DNA of 64,000 bases from Salipiger sp. H15 (GTDB lineage: Bacteria; Pseudomonadota; Alphaproteobacteria; Rhodobacterales; Rhodobacteraceae). Position numbers and translations under genes: made by a program. Under the pieces are notes generated by a model. It saw only the letters and a list, made by a program, of their open reading frames with translations. It made no database searches and was not told where the DNA came from. The stretch spans positions 62,001 through 126,000 of the forward strand of contig NZ_CP123387.1 of NCBI RefSeq assembly GCF_040409955.1, read 5' to 3'. Positions 42,307 to 52,938 of the stretch are shown piece after piece. Numbering within the stretch: the first letter of the stretch is position 1; each line of letters begins with the position of its first letter.

Positions 42307-43033
42307 GTTTCAGCAGCTCCTGCCGGATGCGGTCGAGATCGGCGCGGAGATGGTTGCGCACCACGGCGTGCGGCGCGTCGAGCTCGAGCCCGGCGATCAG
42401 CCCCGGATCGACGGTGAGCGCAAGATCGATCTCGCGCCCGAGGACCTCGGCAAGGCGGGCCTTGAGCGCGCCGATCTCGTCGGCGCTCATCGCCGAGGCG
42501 GCCCGCACCGGCACGGGCCCGGCCGCGCCCAGCCCGTCCCGCGTCTGCTCGGGCAGGTCCGCCACCGCCCCGGCCAGCCCCGCGATGAAGCCCGCGCTGC
42601 GGCCCTCTTCGGGCATCCGGCCGAGCAGGCGGCGCGCGATGTCGATGGCGAGATCCGCCGCCTCGTCCTGCAGGGCGCGCGCCGCCTCGGCGCGGCTGCG
42701 CAGGGCCTCGGCCCCGGCCTCGGCGCGCAGCTGCGCGGCCTCCTTGCGCGCCTCCTCGAGCAGCTGGCGCCTGGCATCCTCGGCTTCCTGCTGCGCCCCG
42801 GCGAGCAGACCCGCGCGCCGCTCGGCGACGGCGGCATCCCCGGCCCGTGCCTCGGCCAGCGCGGCCTCCGCCTCGGTCCGCGCGGCGCGCGCGTGCTCGA
42901 GCGCATCGGTCGCCGCCGCCTGCCGCTTCTCGAGCATCCCGGACACCGGCCGGAACAGGAAATGCGACAGGATCCACAACAGGACCAGGACGTTGACCGT
43001 CTGAAGTCCCAATGTCCACCAGTCGAAGCTCAT
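42299..43033 (-). CDS. atpF: N-type F1F0-ATPase b subunit with delta-like C-terminal extension
   Basis: A 244-residue b subunit: membrane helix near residues 7-30 ([20 protein letters not shown]), [11 protein letters not shown], then a long Ala/Glu-rich coiled coil to about residue 150. The last ~70 residues ([41 protein letters not shown]) resemble the C-terminal domain of delta, which is otherwise missing from the operon. The peripheral stalk is therefore probably a b-delta fusion. 13 bp separate it from atpE. Confidence 0.9.
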   Translation of the reverse strand: MSFDWWTLGLQTVNVLVLLWILSHFLFRPVSGMLEKRQAAATDALEHARAARTEAEAALAEARAGDAAVAERRAGLLAGAQQEAEDARRQLLEEARKEAAQLRAEAGAEALRSRAEAARALQDEAADLAIDIARRLLGRMPEEGRSAGFIAGLAGAVADLPEQTRDGLGAAGPVPVRAASAMSADEIGALKARLAEVLGREIDLALTVDPGLIAGLELDAPHAVVRNHLRADLDRIRQELLKHG

Positions 43034-43046
43034 CGCCCGGCCCGCC

Positions 43047-43295
43047 TCAGACGAAGGGGTTGGCGAAGAGCAGCAGCAGCGCGATCACCAGCGTGTAGAT
43101 CGCCATGGTCTCGATCATCGCGAGCCCGACGAAGAGCGTGCGGCTGAGCGTGCCCGCGGCCTCGGGCTGGCGGGCGATGGCGTCCATGGCGGCGGCCACG
43201 GCGCGGCCCTCGGCCAGCGCCGGGCCGATGGCCCCGAAGGACACGGCGAGCGCGGCGGCAAGGATGCTGACGATCTGGACAAGGTTTGCGGTCAT
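43047..43295 (-). CDS. atpE: N-type F1F0-ATPase c subunit (rotor ring)
   Basis: An 82-residue two-helix proteolipid. Helix 1 ends with GPALAEGRAV (Glu29) and helix 2 carries GLAMIETMAIYTLVI (Glu62, Thr63, Tyr67). Glu62 is the ion-binding carboxylate; Glu29, Thr63 and Tyr67 occupy positions that bind Na+ in Ilyobacter-type rings (Gln32, Ser66, Tyr70), so a two-carboxylate site is present. N-ATPases were proposed as Na+ pumps, but rings with paired Glu may couple H+; sequence alone does not decide. Confidence 0.93.
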   Translation of the reverse strand: MTANLVQIVSILAAALAVSFGAIGPALAEGRAVAAAMDAIARQPEAAGTLSRTLFVGLAMIETMAIYTLVIALLLLFANPFV

Positions 43296-43990
43296 GGGCG
43301 GGTCTCCTTTGCGGATGGGACGGGCGGCTCCTGCTCGCCCACGGCGGCGCCGATGAAGACGGTGGCGAGCACGGCGAAGATGTAGGCCTGGACGGCGCCG
43401 GTCAGCAGGTCGAGCGCCATCAGCGGGATCGGCACCAGCAGCCCGGCCAGCGACAGGATGATCCCGACGACGAAGACGCCGCTCATCACGTTGCCGAAGA
43501 GGCGCACGATCAGCGAGAAGGTGCGGGTGATCTGCTCGACCACGTTGAGCGGGATCATCACCCAGGAAGGCTCGGCGAAGGTGGCGAGATAGCCCCTCAG
43601 CCCCTGCGCCGCGATGCCGTACCAGATGGTCGCGGCGAAGACGATCAGCGCCAGCGCGGCATCGGTCTCGAGCCGGGCGGTGGGCGGCTCGACGCCCGGC
43701 ACCAGCGAGGACCAGTTGGCCACCAGCACGAAGAGGAAGATCGTGCCGATCAGCACGCGGAACGGCGCCGGGTCGCGCTGCATCGTGTCGCGCACCTGCG
43801 CGTCGACCGCGGTGACGAAAAGCTCGAGCACGGTCTGCATCCGGCCCGGGGTCAGCGACAGGCGGCGCGTGGCGAGCCAGGAGCCGAGGGCCAGCAGCAC
43901 GAGGATCGCCCAGGTCACCACCACCGGCGCGGTGATCGGCACCGGCCCGAGGCGGAACAGCGGCTCGAGGGAGAGCGGGCTGTCCATCAC
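43292..43990 (-). CDS. atpB: N-type F1F0-ATPase a subunit
   Basis: A 232-residue, five- to six-helix membrane subunit: VTWAILVLLALGSWLATRRLSLTPGRMQTVLELF, IVRLFGNVMSGVFVVGIIL with the essential Arg of the ion path, and a C-terminal helix GAVQAYIFAVLATVFIGAAVG. It forms the two half-channels against the c ring. It overlaps atpR upstream (ATGA) and atpE downstream. Confidence 0.93.
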   Translation of the reverse strand: MMDSPLSLEPLFRLGPVPITAPVVVTWAILVLLALGSWLATRRLSLTPGRMQTVLELFVTAVDAQVRDTMQRDPAPFRVLIGTIFLFVLVANWSSLVPGVEPPTARLETDAALALIVFAATIWYGIAAQGLRGYLATFAEPSWVMIPLNVVEQITRTFSLIVRLFGNVMSGVFVVGIILSLAGLLVPIPLMALDLLTGAVQAYIFAVLATVFIGAAVGEQEPPVPSAKETRP

Positions 43991-44277
43991 GGCGCCGTCC
44001 GCACCCGGCGCAGCATCACCTGCCGCGCCAGCAGCAGGCCCGGCGTGCCCGCCAGCAGCGGCAGCGCGCCGAGCAGCGCGAGCCCCGCCAGACCCGCCGC
44101 GAGCAGCGCGAGGCGGCCAATTTGCAGCGTGAGCGCGCGCCAGGCCGGGCCCGCTCCGAGATAGAGTGCCGTCACCCGCCGCAGGCTGGCGAAATGCCAG
44201 AGCCCCAGCGCGAAGCCGAGGCAGAGCGCGAGCGGGCCAAGCACGAAGGGCGTGTCGAGAAAGGCGGGAAGGCTCAT
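43987..44277 (-). CDS. atpR: N-ATPase-specific membrane subunit AtpR
   Basis: A 96-residue protein with three predicted helices (FVLGPLALCLGFALGLWHFASL, WRALTLQIGRLALLAAGLAGLALLG, LLARQVMLRRV). AtpR is unique to the N-ATPase operons and is thought to interact with the c ring. The ATG at 44277 overlaps atpQ by ATGA. The call relies on size, hydrophobicity and its fixed place between atpQ and atpB. Confidence 0.85.
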   Translation of the reverse strand: MSLPAFLDTPFVLGPLALCLGFALGLWHFASLRRVTALYLGAGPAWRALTLQIGRLALLAAGLAGLALLGALPLLAGTPGLLLARQVMLRRVRTAP

Positions 44278-44548
44278 TGCTTGTGCATCCATTTCCAGGC
44301 GGCGTGGAAGCCGATCGCGGCGCCGATCATGATCCCCGGCGCGGTGAAGAAGACCCCGGTGCCGAAGGCGCGGTCGGCGACGCGCCCCAGCACGACCCCC
44401 AGCAGGGTCGGCACCACCACCGCCCAGCCGAGGATGCCGATCTGCCCGAGCCGCGCGCCGAGCGAGGGCTCGGGCGTCTCCTGCCCCAGCTTCTCGCGCT
44501 CGGCCGAGCGGCGCGCCGCCTCGGCCACGTGGTTCCTGTGCTCCTCGG

Positions 44549-44552
<4 letters not shown>
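44274..44552 (-). CDS. atpQ: N-ATPase AtpQ (AtpI/AtpZ-like) membrane protein
   Basis: A 92-residue protein with a charged N-terminus (EAARRSAEREKLGQE) and two membrane helices (GQIGILGWAVVVPTLLGVVLGRVAD, FFTAPGIMIGAAIGFHAAWKWM). It resembles AtpI/AtpZ family proteins, proposed Mg2+ uptake or assembly factors. It overlaps atpC by ATGA. Gene position within atpDCQRBEFAG supports the call. Confidence 0.88.
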
Positions 44553-46596
<2,044 letters not shown>

Positions 46597-46676
46597 TCAG
46601 GAAGTCGTGTGCGCCGCCCGCGAGGCTTTCCCGCGGCACGCCGCTTGCGGCATAGTTCCGGCGGGAGGACCTAGCC

Positions 46677-47402
46677 ATGATAGACGTCAAGGACACCGGG
46701 GAGCACGGCATCCTCGAGCTGCGGATGACCCCGCCGGTCACCGACACCGACTACCGCGAGCACCTGATGCCCGCGCTCGATACCGCCCTCACGCGCGGCG
46801 ACCGGCTGCGGCTGCTGGCCATCGTCGAGGCGCGCCCGTCGGAATTCACCCTCGGCGCGATGGTGCAGGACGCGCGGGCGGGGCTCAAGCACTGGCGCGG
46901 CTTCGACCGCATCGCGCTGGTGAGCGACGACGCGATGCTGCGGACCGCGGTGGGGGGCTTCTCGATCTTCATGCCCTGCCCCGTCGCCACCTTCCCGATG
47001 AAGCAGGCCGACGACGCCCGGCGCTGGCTGCGCGAGAGCCTCGGCACGATCCAGCAGGAGGATCTCGGCGACGGCATGCTGCAGGTCCGCTTGCGCGGCA
47101 AGGTCGACAGCGCCGCCTATGACGACGCGATCGGGGATCTCGACAGCTTCTTCGCCCAGCACGACACCATCCGCCTGCTCATCGACCTGCGCGACTTCGA
47201 CGGCTGGCAGGGGCTCGACGCGCTGAGCGACCATTTCCACCTGGTGCGCGGCCATGCCAAGCGGGTGAAGCGCGCCGCCATCCTCGGCGACGCCGGCTGG
47301 CAGGAGATGGCGGTGCAGATCGGCAAGCGCGCCTTCGGGCTCGAGGCGAAGTATTTCCCCGCCGGCGAGATCGAGGCGGCCAAGGCCTGGCTTGGCGCCT
47401 GA
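46677..47402 (+). CDS. Tandem SpoIIAA-like (STAS-fold) protein
   Basis: A 241-residue cytoplasmic protein with two SpoIIAA-like repeats: residues ~1-120 (LELRMTPPVTDTDYREHLMPAL, DRIALVSDDAMLRTAVGGF, ADDARRWLRES) and ~125-241 (LQVRLRGKVDSAAYDDAIGDLD, KRAAILGDAGWQEMAVQIGKR, EIEAAKAWLGA). Single-domain relatives are membrane- or stress-associated with unknown biochemistry. GGGAGGACC precedes the ATG. It is divergent from the N-ATPase operon and convergent with cbpM. Confidence 0.85.
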   Translation: MIDVKDTGEHGILELRMTPPVTDTDYREHLMPALDTALTRGDRLRLLAIVEARPSEFTLGAMVQDARAGLKHWRGFDRIALVSDDAMLRTAVGGFSIFMPCPVATFPMKQADDARRWLRESLGTIQQEDLGDGMLQVRLRGKVDSAAYDDAIGDLDSFFAQHDTIRLLIDLRDFDGWQGLDALSDHFHLVRGHAKRVKRAAILGDAGWQEMAVQIGKRAFGLEAKYFPAGEIEAAKAWLGA

Positions 47403-47408
47403 GCGCGG

Positions 47409-47738
47409 CTAGGGCCCGAGCCGGCCCTGCACGCGCGACTTGACCTCCTCGGGCTCCTCGCCGAGCGCGCGCATCAGCGCGCGCAGGTCGTTGCGCGTGC
47501 CGTGCAGCTGGTCGACGAGCTGCATCACCAGCCCCAGCGCGTCGTCGTTCAGCTCGAAATCGTCGCAGAGATCGCAGAGCAGCTCCATCCGCGCGATGTC
47601 GACCTGCCGGTAGACCGCGCGGCCCCCGGCCTCGGCGGGCAGGATCACCTCGGCGCGCAGGAAGCGGACGAGCCGCGCGTGGTCGAGCCGCCCGACCGCG
47701 GCGATGGCTTCCTCCTCGGAATAGAAGATGCTGGTCAT
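47409..47738 (-). CDS. cbpM: CbpM-type chaperone modulator
   Basis: A 109-residue MerR-like helical protein: YSEEEAIAAVGRLDHARLVRFLRAEVILPAEAGGRAVYRQVDIARMELLCDLCDDFELNDDALGLVMQLVDQLH. This matches CbpM, which binds the J-domain of CbpA and inhibits it. It begins 2 bp after the end of the cbpA gene, the conserved gene order for the pair. Confidence 0.9.
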   Translation of the reverse strand: MTSIFYSEEEAIAAVGRLDHARLVRFLRAEVILPAEAGGRAVYRQVDIARMELLCDLCDDFELNDDALGLVMQLVDQLHGTRNDLRALMRALGEEPEEVKSRVQGRLGP

Positions 47739-47740
47739 GG

Positions 47741-48673
47741 TCAAACCCTCATGCCCTTGCGCGGATCGTAGCCATGGCGTTTGCGCCACTCTTCCATGAA
47801 CGCCGCAAGCTCGGCATCCACGGTCTTCGGCATCACCACCTGCAGCTCGACCCGCTGGTCCCCGGCGGGCCGTCCCGCCGCCGCGACGCCGCGCCCGCGC
47901 AGGCGCAGCACCTGGCCGCTGCTGGCCCCCTTCGGCACCGTCACCATCACCGGCCCGGCGATCGTCGGCACCTCGACCTTGGCCCCCAGCACCGCCTCGT
48001 AGAGCGTGACCGGCAGCACCATCACCACGTCGTCGCCATCGCGCGTGAACACGGCATGCGGCTTCACCGACAGCGTCACGTAGGCATCACCCGGCGCACC
48101 GCCGCCATGGCCCGGCCCGCCCTTGCCGCGCAGCCGCAGGGTGGTGCCATCCGCGACGCCCTTCGGGATCTTCACCTCGAGATTGCCGCCGCCCGGCAGG
48201 GTGATCCGCATCGCGCCGCCGTTCGCCGCGTCGAGGAACGGCACCTCGAGCGCGTATTGCGCATCCGCCCCGCGCGCCCGGAAGCTGTAGCCGCCGTAGC
48301 CCTCGCCCGGCCCGCCGGACTGGCGGCGCAGGAACTCGGCGAAGATGTCGGCCTCGTCGCCGAACCCCTCGTAGCGCGGGCCGCGGCGGTAGGGATTGTC
48401 CGCGGCTTCGGCGAAATCGCGGTAGAAGCGCCGCTCCTGCGGCCGCTCCTGCCCGCTGGCGTCGATCTCGCCGGCGTCGAACCTTGCCCGCTTCTCGGGA
48501 TCCTTCAGCAGCTCGAAGGCCGCCCCCGCCGCCTTGAACCGCGCCTCGGCGGCCGCGTCGCCGGGGTGCAGGTCGGGGTGGCTCTCCTTCGCGATCCTGC
48601 GATAGGCCTTCTTGATCTCGTCCGCGCTGGCGGTCTTCGCAACGCCAAGCACGTCATAGGGATTGTCGCTCAT
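47741..48673 (-). CDS. cbpA: CbpA-type DnaJ co-chaperone
   Basis: A 310-residue class B J-protein: J-domain (residues 4-66) with the HPD motif in ESHPDLHPGD, a G/F-poor linker, then two beta-sandwich client-binding domains (ALEVPFLDAANGGAMRITLPGG, VADGTTLRLRGKGGPG, LPVTLYEAVLGAKVEVPTIAG). No zinc-finger is present, separating it from DnaJ. It stimulates Hsp70 ATPase. GGAGCG lies before the ATG. Confidence 0.94.
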   Translation of the reverse strand: MSDNPYDVLGVAKTASADEIKKAYRRIAKESHPDLHPGDAAAEARFKAAGAAFELLKDPEKRARFDAGEIDASGQERPQERRFYRDFAEAADNPYRRGPRYEGFGDEADIFAEFLRRQSGGPGEGYGGYSFRARGADAQYALEVPFLDAANGGAMRITLPGGGNLEVKIPKGVADGTTLRLRGKGGPGHGGGAPGDAYVTLSVKPHAVFTRDGDDVVMVLPVTLYEAVLGAKVEVPTIAGPVMVTVPKGASSGQVLRLRGRGVAAAGRPAGDQRVELQVVMPKTVDAELAAFMEEWRKRHGYDPRKGMRV

Positions 48674-48880
48674 CGCCGCTCCACCGGTGAGTCCGCTCCC
48701 GGCAAGTAGAGCGACATCCGGCCCGTGCCGCAACCGGCTGCGCGCGTGCCGGGGCCGCGCATTGATCCCGATCATGTCGCCGCGGGCGGCGCGGTGGCAG
48801 GCTTGCCCGGCGGCCGGCGGCCCAAGTGGGTCTCTGGAGGGGCCCCGCACCGGCCCGGCCGCCCGAGGGGAGGACAGACG

Positions 48881-50260
48881 ATGAAGCTCTCGTTTCACGG
48901 CGCCGCGCGGCAGGTCACCGGATCGTGCCACCTGATCGAGGCGGCGGGCCGGCGGATCCTGATCGACTGCGGCATGTTCCAGGGCGCGCACGAGCTGCAC
49001 GACGAGAACGCCGCCCGCTTCGGATTCGATCCCGCCGCGATCGACATGCTGCTGCTGACCCACGCGCATCTCGATCACTGCGGGCGCATTCCGCTGCTGG
49101 TGAAGCGCGGCTTCTCCGGCCCCATCGTCGCCACCGCCGCGACGCGCGACCTTGCCCGGCTGGTGATGATGGATTCCGCGCACCTGCACGAGGAGGAGGC
49201 GCGCCACAACCGCCGCAAGGGCCGCAAGGGCGGGCATTACGACGCGCTCTACGACCGGCTCGACGCGCTCGACGCCGTCGGGCTCTTCGGACGGCCCGCG
49301 CGCTACGGCAAGGAGATCGAGCTCTTCCCCGGCATCACCGCCACCTACTTCGAGGCGGGCCACATCCTCGGCTCGGCCTCGGTCCTGCTCGAGATCACCG
49401 AGGGCGCGCGGCGGCGCAGGCTGCTCTTCTCCGGCGACATCGGGCCGGGCGGGCGCGTGCTGCTGAACGACCCGGACCCGCCGAGCGACGTGGACGTGGT
49501 GGTGATGGAGACGACCTACGGCGACCGCGACCACCGCTCGCTCGAAAGTTCGGTCGACGAGTTCTACGCCGCGATCCGCGCCACGCAGGCGCGCGGCGGC
49601 AACGTCATCATCCCGACCTTCGCGCTCGAACGCGCGCAGGAGCTGCTGTGGTACCTGCGCGAAGGGCTCGAGCAGGGCCGGATCGACCACGGGCTCGATC
49701 TCTACCTCGACTCCCCCATGGCGATCTCGGCCACGCGGGTCTTCGGGCGGCACCCCGAGGCGCTGGGGCCCGAGGCGGCGCGGATGATCCGCTCCGGGCG
49801 GGATCCGTTCCAGCTGCCCGGCCTTCACTTCACCGAGGAGGCGCGGGACTCGATGGAGCTGAACGAGATCCGCTCCGGGGCGGTGATCATGGCGGGGTCG
49901 GGCATGTGCACCGGCGGGCGCGTGCGCCACCACCTGCGCCACAACCTCGCCCAGCCCGAGTCGAGCGTGATCTTCGTCGGCTTCGCCGCCGAGGGCACGC
50001 TGGCGCGGATCATCATCGACGGCGCGACGCGGGTGAAGCTCTTCGGCGACGAAATCCCCGTGCGCGCGCAGATCCACACGATCAACGGCTTCTCGGCCCA
50101 TGCCGGACGCCGCCAACTCGCGGACTGGCACGGCCGGCTCGGCATGCCGGAGAAGACCTTCCTCGTGCATGGCGAGATGAAGGCGATGGAGGCGCTCGCC
50201 CCGGAACTGCGGACAGGGTCGGTGACGCTGCCGCGGCTCGGCGAGGCCTTCGAGATCTAG
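48881..50260 (+). CDS. MBL-fold beta-CASP RNA exonuclease-like protein
   Basis: A 459-residue metallo-beta-lactamase/beta-CASP protein: HxHxDH in THAHLDHCGRIP, the third zinc His in FEAGHILGSASV, METTYGDRDH, and C-terminal RNA-metabolising region GFSAHAGRRQLADWH plus LVHGE. It belongs to the RNase/CPSF-73-like group found in many bacteria with archaeal-type homologues; the precise RNA target is unknown. GGGGAGGAC precedes the ATG. It is divergent from cbpA and convergent with the DUF4010 gene. Confidence 0.9.
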   Translation: MKLSFHGAARQVTGSCHLIEAAGRRILIDCGMFQGAHELHDENAARFGFDPAAIDMLLLTHAHLDHCGRIPLLVKRGFSGPIVATAATRDLARLVMMDSAHLHEEEARHNRRKGRKGGHYDALYDRLDALDAVGLFGRPARYGKEIELFPGITATYFEAGHILGSASVLLEITEGARRRRLLFSGDIGPGGRVLLNDPDPPSDVDVVVMETTYGDRDHRSLESSVDEFYAAIRATQARGGNVIIPTFALERAQELLWYLREGLEQGRIDHGLDLYLDSPMAISATRVFGRHPEALGPEAARMIRSGRDPFQLPGLHFTEEARDSMELNEIRSGAVIMAGSGMCTGGRVRHHLRHNLAQPESSVIFVGFAAEGTLARIIIDGATRVKLFGDEIPVRAQIHTINGFSAHAGRRQLADWHGRLGMPEKTFLVHGEMKAMEALAPELRTGSVTLPRLGEAFEI

Positions 50261-50267
50261 GCGCGGC

Positions 50268-51527
50268 TCAGGGCCGGAAGAGCGCCGCCCCACCGCAGAG
50301 GATGGCGAGCGCCGAGACCGGCGCAACCCGCAGCCCCAGCCGCGCATTGCCGGTGAAAAAGCTGATCCCCGTCTTCACCACGAGGTTGACCGCGACCGCG
50401 ATGAAGATCGCCACCGCCCCCTCGAAGGCCGGCATCTCCTCTCCGACCAGCCGCGAGACCGAGATGGTCAGCGCGTCGACGTCGGTGATCCCAGAGAGCG
50501 CCGCCGCCGCGTAGACCCCCTCGGTGCCGAGCCAGAGCCGCAGGTAGTGCACGCCGAGCAGCACCGCCGCCAGCACCGCGCCGAAACCGAGCGCGGTGGA
50601 CAGCTCGAGCGGGTTGCCGATGCCCTCGAGCCGCGCCCCCTCCCCCGCGTGCCGGCCCGCGCGCAGGTAGAGAAACGCCGTGCCGAGGAAACCGACCGCC
50701 GCCATGCCGCCCATCGGCAGCGCCAGCTGCGGCAGCAGCGCGGGCTGGAACATCGCGGCGAGCACCAGCACCCGCAGGAAGGCGACCGAGCCTGCCGCCA
50801 CCGTCCCCGCCGCCGCCATCGGCGCGAGACCCGGCTGCGCGCGCACCACCCGCGCCAGCGCCAGCGTCGTCGAGGTCGAGGAGGCGAGCCCGCCGCAGAG
50901 CCCGGTCAGCAGCATCCCGAGGTTGGCGCCGCCGAGCCGGATCGCCACGTAGCCGAGGAACGACAGCCCCGCGACCACGACCACCGCCCACCACAGCTCG
51001 TAGGGGTTGAGCACGCCGCCGGGCCCGTAGCCCCGGTCCGGCATCAGCGGCAGGATCACCACCGAGATGACCGCCAACTTGATCACCGCCGAAAGCTCGG
51101 CGCTGTCCATGCCCGCCACCCAGCCGTGCAGCCGGGTCTTCATCGACAGCAGCAGCGCGACCACCACCGCGGCGGCGGCCACCGGGGCCTTCTCGCCCAG
51201 CACCGCCGCGGCGCCGAGCACGACCACCAGCAGCAGCGCGATCTCGGTCGTCAGCCCCGCGTCGCCGCCCTGCCGCACGCCGATCCAGTAGCTTGCGGCC
51301 AGCAGCAGCGTCAGGCACAGCAACACCGCCGCCAGCACCACCGGCGAGCTGAGCCCCGCCAGCCAGCCCGACACCGCGCCGAGCAGTCCCGCGATGGCGA
51401 AGGTCCGCACCCCCGCCACCCGCGTTCCCTCGGCGTCCATGCGCCCGCTCCAGCCGCGCTCGAGGCCGATCAGCAGGCCGATCGCCAGCGCAAGGCCGAA
51501 GCGTTCAAAGATCTCGATCGTCGTCAT
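50268..51527 (-). CDS. MgtC/DUF4010 family membrane protein
   Basis: A 419-residue membrane protein with about 12 helices. The N-terminal ~140 residues are MgtC/SapB-like (ERFGLALAIGLLIGLERGWSGR, GTRVAGVRTFAIAGLLGAVSGWLAG) and the rest is DUF4010 (SAVIKLAVISVVILPLMPDRGYGPGGVLNPYELW, GGLASSTSTTLALARV). The MgtC part is linked to Mg2+ starvation in other bacteria; the transport activity, if any, is not known. Convergent with the beta-CASP gene, 7 bp apart. Confidence 0.88.
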   Translation of the reverse strand: MTTIEIFERFGLALAIGLLIGLERGWSGRMDAEGTRVAGVRTFAIAGLLGAVSGWLAGLSSPVVLAAVLLCLTLLLAASYWIGVRQGGDAGLTTEIALLLVVVLGAAAVLGEKAPVAAAAVVVALLLSMKTRLHGWVAGMDSAELSAVIKLAVISVVILPLMPDRGYGPGGVLNPYELWWAVVVVAGLSFLGYVAIRLGGANLGMLLTGLCGGLASSTSTTLALARVVRAQPGLAPMAAAGTVAAGSVAFLRVLVLAAMFQPALLPQLALPMGGMAAVGFLGTAFLYLRAGRHAGEGARLEGIGNPLELSTALGFGAVLAAVLLGVHYLRLWLGTEGVYAAAALSGITDVDALTISVSRLVGEEMPAFEGAVAIFIAVAVNLVVKTGISFFTGNARLGLRVAPVSALAILCGGAALFRP

Positions 51528-51621
51528 CGCCGCCGCACGCACTGGCCCCTGCACCGGATCTGCCCATAGCAGGAACCGGCGCGGATTGCAGCCCGGCACC
51601 GCCCCGGCATTTCGCCGCGGT

Positions 51622-51658
51622 GCAAAGAAAAACCCCGCCGGAGCTGGCTCGGGCGGGG
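51622..51658 (-). terminator. Intrinsic terminator of the 56-residue small gene
   Basis: Arms CCCCGCC (51633-51639) and GGCGGGG (51652-51658) extended by an inner GAGC/GCTC stem with one mismatch. Read on the minus strand the hairpin is followed at once by TTTTTCTTT, so it is a classic Rho-independent terminator 35 bp after the small gene. Confidence 0.9.
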
Positions 51659-51693
51659 TCGTCGTCTGGATGGTGCCGGATGGTGTCCGGGGG

Positions 51694-51864
51694 TCAGGAC
51701 GAAGCTGAAAGCTCCAGCCGGTCCCGCTGGATGGAGATTGCCTCGAGCAGAAGCTCTGGGTCCTCGCCCGCGGGGCAGATCCGCTGGGCGATGTCGAAAT
51801 CGGACAGGCCGCACTGCAGGAGCTGCGCGACGGTGTTGGCTTGTTCCCGGTTGAAAATACCCAT
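51694..51864 (-). CDS. 56-residue small protein of unknown function
   Basis: A short gene with an excellent ribosome site (AAGGAGACC, 9 nt before ATG) and its own intrinsic terminator. The product is soluble and helical: MGIFNREQANTVAQLLQCGL, SDFDIAQRICPAGEDPE, LLLEAISIQRDRLEL. Two Cys are present and no membrane segment. The spacing of hydrophobic residues suggests two amphipathic helices, perhaps dimerising. I recognise no family. It lies alone between the DUF4010 and AraC genes, so it is probably monocistronic and well expressed. Confidence 0.75.
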   Translation of the reverse strand: MGIFNREQANTVAQLLQCGLSDFDIAQRICPAGEDPELLLEAISIQRDRLELSASS

Positions 51865-52071
51865 GAAAAAGGTCTCCTTCTCTTGTTGCCCGGACATGGC
51901 AATGCCGATTGGGCGCGGGGTGTCGTCCAGTGGCGAAGGTTGATTGTCCGGGTGACCGCCGGTCAGACCGGCAGGAGCACCCTGATAGCACAAACAGCGA
52001 ACTTCACCAAGGCGTTTTCCGCGGAAATCCTGCCGCGGGACTCCCTAACATTCCGGTAACCCGTCGCGAGG

Positions 52072-52938
52072 TCAGTGGCGCCCGGTCCGGGGCGCCCCGG
52101 CGCCGCCGCGCAGCGCCGTGCGGAAGGCATCCGGCGTCATCGCGGTCTGGGCCTTGAAGACGCGGGTGAAATGGCTCTGGCTGGAAAAGCCGCAGGCCAT
52201 GGCGATCTCGATCAGCGGGGTCCGCGTGGCCAGCAGCGCCCGCGCCCGCTCGATGCGCCGGCGGGTGATCCAGCCCTGCAGCGTGAGCCCGCGCGAGGCG
52301 CGGAACATCCGGTGCAGGTGGAAGGGAGAGAGCCCGGTCAGCCGCGCCAGATCCTCGAGCCGGATGCGCGCCTCGAGATGGGCGTCGATCCACTCGTCGA
52401 TGCGGCGCAGCTGGTGCCCCGACAGCCCGCCGCGCAGCACGACCGAGCGCGGCCCGAGATGGGCGACAAGCTCGGCCAGCGCCGCGTCGGCCAGCATCAC
52501 GTCGCCCTCTGCCGCCGCCCGCGCGAGCGTGGCGAGCGGCGGCGCCAGCAGCGGCATCTCGGCAAAGGTCAGCTCGGGCAGGTCGAGCCTGCGGGCGTCG
52601 CAGTCGTGGGTCTCGGCAAAGGCCCCGCGCAGCGCGTCGTCGGGCATGTAGAGATGCACGAAGCGGAAAGGCGTGGTGATCTCCCATTCCGAGCTCTGCC
52701 CCTCGGGCATGATGCAGACCGCGCCGGGCCGGCCGCTCACCGCGCCCGCGTCGAGCCGGCGCGTGCCGGTGCCGCCGTCGAGGTAGAGGCTGAACACGTG
52801 GCCGCGCGGCGCGGTGTAGGAGATCCGGTCGTCGCGGTTCTCCCAGACCGCGATGCCGCCCCCCGCCCCGAGATCCATCGAGGCGGCGAGACGGGCGGCG
52901 GGCGAGCCCTCGAGAAAGGTGCGGACGGTTGCGGTCAT
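52072..52938 (-). CDS. AraC-family regulator
   Basis: A 288-residue regulator. The N-terminal sensory part has a cupin-like RGHVFSLYLDGGT and CIMPEGQSSEWEITTPFRFVHLYMP. The C-terminal HTH has IRLEDLARLTGLSPFHLHRMFRASRGLTLQGWITRRRIERARALL and IEIAMACGFSSQSHFTRVFKAQTAMTPDAFR. It is divergent, across 127 bp, from an EamA transporter gene and probably regulates it. A possible effector is a substrate or drug exported by that carrier. Confidence 0.92.
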   Translation of the reverse strand: MTATVRTFLEGSPAARLAASMDLGAGGGIAVWENRDDRISYTAPRGHVFSLYLDGGTGTRRLDAGAVSGRPGAVCIMPEGQSSEWEITTPFRFVHLYMPDDALRGAFAETHDCDARRLDLPELTFAEMPLLAPPLATLARAAAEGDVMLADAALAELVAHLGPRSVVLRGGLSGHQLRRIDEWIDAHLEARIRLEDLARLTGLSPFHLHRMFRASRGLTLQGWITRRRIERARALLATRTPLIEIAMACGFSSQSHFTRVFKAQTAMTPDAFRTALRGGAGAPRTGRH

